A stretch of DNA of 37,946 bases, taken from Lysobacterales bacterium. Lineage in GTDB: Bacteria; Pseudomonadota; Gammaproteobacteria; Xanthomonadales; SZUA-36. The DNA is taken from the NCBI GenBank assembly GCA_013002505.1, contig JABDJL010000088.1, positions 1-37,946 on the forward strand, in the 5' to 3' direction. The translations under genes were made by a program, and so were the position numbers. This document shows, piece after piece, positions 36,722 through 37,946 of the stretch (its first letter is position 1; each line of letters begins with the position of its first letter). Under the pieces are notes generated by a model that was not told the origin of the DNA, did no database searches, and saw only the letters and a list, made by a program, of their open reading frames with translations.

Positions 36722-37711
36722 CTACCGGCAGAAGGTCCGCAGCCCATCGGCCATCACCAGCACCTCGGCGCGCGGATCATCTGCCATGTCACGCCGGAAT
36801 TGATCCGAATTCAGGAAACGCTCGATATAGGATGCGTAATACTCCAGGTCCAGGCCGCAATCCAACGCCGCCATGATAAAGGCGGTGCCCAGGTAGCGGT
36901 CGCGCGCCGTGAAGGTGCCGTTGTTGGCGTAGGACTGGCCAAACGCCAGCAGCCCGGCGGTTTCACCCTCGGTCAGGTTGGCCAGCGTGTAGGCCAGCGC
37001 TTTCTCGGCCCATTCCTGTTGCGCCAGGAACGCATCAGCTTTACCGAATATCTCCGGTGGCCAAAGCGCGAACAGGTAACGCGCCGTGACATGACCACGG
37101 CTGGCCATGTCTTCCAGCTGCCGGCGCAGATCAGTATTGAACAGCTCATCAGTGAAGCGGCAGTTGTCGTATTGCTGGCTGTAGCGCTCGCGAATTTCCG
37201 CTTCCGATGGGTATTCGCGGTTGCTATTGCGATTTTCCACCGCCCACTGAAGTCGCCTCATCGTTCTTTGAACCTGCTGATCGACCTGGGCAGGCGTCTT
37301 AGGCGCTTTGACACAGCGCCGGTGGGCATGAACCACGCGATTTGCTGCATTCAGGTCGCCGTCCAGGGCCTTCTGCAGGTTGTAATCGGTAAACGCCGCC
37401 AGTTCATCGTCCCCGATATTGCGGATGTCATCGAAGCGATTGTCATCCGCTTGTCCAGCGGCGTCATTGGGCGGCACCTCGACAACCCGTTTCGCAGCCG
37501 GGCCCGAAGCCCACTGGCGTGAGACCTCCCCGTCCAGTTCTTCATCCGTCCCATCAAATTCCTGGTCGACAAAAGAAGCTTCGGCCAGTGTCTCGTCAAC
37601 CGCGGTCGTGTGCGGCCCTGTCGCGGGTATATCAGCCGCGCGCTGATAGAAATACCAGGCGGCCAAGGATGACAGTGCAAGGGGGAAAACAATCAGCAGT
37701 AGTTTTTTCAT
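36722..37711 (-). CDS. Membrane-anchored protein of unknown function
   Basis: I do not recognise this 329-residue protein. The ATG at 37711 starts a single N-terminal signal anchor (MKKLLLIVFPLALSSLAAWY); an upstream frame to 37798 is low-complexity Ser/Arg and unlikely. An acidic linker (about 35-95) follows, then a mostly helical domain (about 95-329) with AAFTDYNLQKALDGDLNAAN and LAYTLANLTEGETAGLLAFG. It has four cysteines (RRCVKAP, DNCRFTD, LDCGLD, TFCR), which could form disulfides in the periplasm. Downstream of an M48-type protease tail on the same strand (25 bases), it may be cotranscribed with it. Confidence 0.75.
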   Translation of the reverse strand: MKKLLLIVFPLALSSLAAWYFYQRAADIPATGPHTTAVDETLAEASFVDQEFDGTDEELDGEVSRQWASGPAAKRVVEVPPNDAAGQADDNRFDDIRNIGDDELAAFTDYNLQKALDGDLNAANRVVHAHRRCVKAPKTPAQVDQQVQRTMRRLQWAVENRNSNREYPSEAEIRERYSQQYDNCRFTDELFNTDLRRQLEDMASRGHVTARYLFALWPPEIFGKADAFLAQQEWAEKALAYTLANLTEGETAGLLAFGQSYANNGTFTARDRYLGTAFIMAALDCGLDLEYYASYIERFLNSDQFRRDMADDPRAEVLVMADGLRTFCR

Positions 37712-37736
37712 TGGCTCAGAAGCCCCGATAGTCAGA

Positions 37737-37946
37737 CTACTGCTTGATGATCTTGATCCACTCACCCGGCTCCGGTTCACCGGTCGGGTAATAACCATTG
37801 ATCAGGCGCAGATCCTCGGCCTCGGATGGTTTCAGCTTGAGATTTTCCGCTAGTTTTTCGAAGGTCGTGGCGCTGGTGGCCTTGACGTAGTGAATCCTTT
37901 TTGGTGAACGGCCGCGCAATTCGCGATTGGAAATCGGTCTGAAGGT
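37737..37946 (-). CDS. C-terminal tail of an M48-family (Zn protease-like) protein, 5' end outside window
   Basis: The reverse frame is open from the window edge to a TAG at 37737, giving 69 residues (TFRPISNRELRGRSPKRIHY onward). The segment VKATSATTFEKLAENLKLKP, LINGYYPTGEPEPGEWIKII resembles the tail that follows the TPR region of M48 Zn-protease-like proteins; it is LysM-like in layout. The catalytic domain would lie outside the window, so this identification rests only on the tail. Confidence 0.6.
   Translation of the reverse strand, partial: TFRPISNRELRGRSPKRIHYVKATSATTFEKLAENLKLKPSEAEDLRLINGYYPTGEPEPGEWIKIIKQ

Noticed and set aside
36614-37522. Plus-strand frame of 302 codons through the ssrA-distal repeat
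   Set aside because: It overlaps the minus-strand anchored protein, whose signal anchor and composition are more convincing.

Overview
The window is about 38 kb of GC-rich DNA that looks like a chromosomal backbone segment from a Gammaproteobacterium. The evidence is the gene order grpE-dnaK-dnaJ-dapB-carA-carB-greA on one side and recN-fur-bamE-rnfH-ratA-smpB on the other. That order is the one I know from Pseudomonas-type gammaproteobacteria. Two TonB-dependent receptors, a TPR-sulfotransferase and a tmRNA tag reading ANDDNYALAA fit a free-living, possibly marine lineage. No species can be named from the sequence alone.

Layout. Positions 1-16022 are a near-continuous minus-strand run, read from right to left: grpE, dnaK (followed by a strong terminator), dnaJ, dapB, a radical SAM/SPASM-like protein, carA, carB, greA, recJ, prfB (with its programmed +1 frameshift intact), lysS and the start of a family 2 glycosyltransferase that leaves the window. 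A near-perfect sigma-32 promoter precedes grpE. Positions 16200-20635 hold recN, fur, a BamE-like lipoprotein with an unusual C-terminal SPOR domain, rnfH, ratA and smpB.

Positions 20642-30502 are a plus-strand accessory block: a MocR-type regulator with an extra C-terminal domain, a carbon-nitrogen hydrolase, a TonB-dependent receptor, a TPR-sulfotransferase, a secreted SxxK serine hydrolase and an MFS transporter. The last three overlap or nearly overlap. The block reads like an uptake, hydrolysis and export module for an unidentified substrate.

Positions 34525-30483 (minus strand) form a thiamine salvage operon: promoter, TPP riboswitch, TonB-dependent receptor, small YkoF/MTH1187-type thiamine-binding protein, PnuC-family (PnuT-like) permease and a choline-kinase-fold kinase that is probably a thiamine kinase. 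A divergent BBE-type FAD-linked oxidase follows.

The right end has ssrA (tmRNA) with a terminator, a 337-base gene-free stretch rich in inverted repeats, a membrane-anchored protein of unknown function and the C-terminal tail of an M48-type protease.

Most worth a second look are the BamE-SPOR fusion, the MocR fusion and its cluster, the complete thiamine uptake operon with a possible SD-sequestering arm, the radical SAM gene inserted between dapB and carA, the AT-rich inverted-repeat island between carA and carB, and the structured repeat downstream of ssrA.
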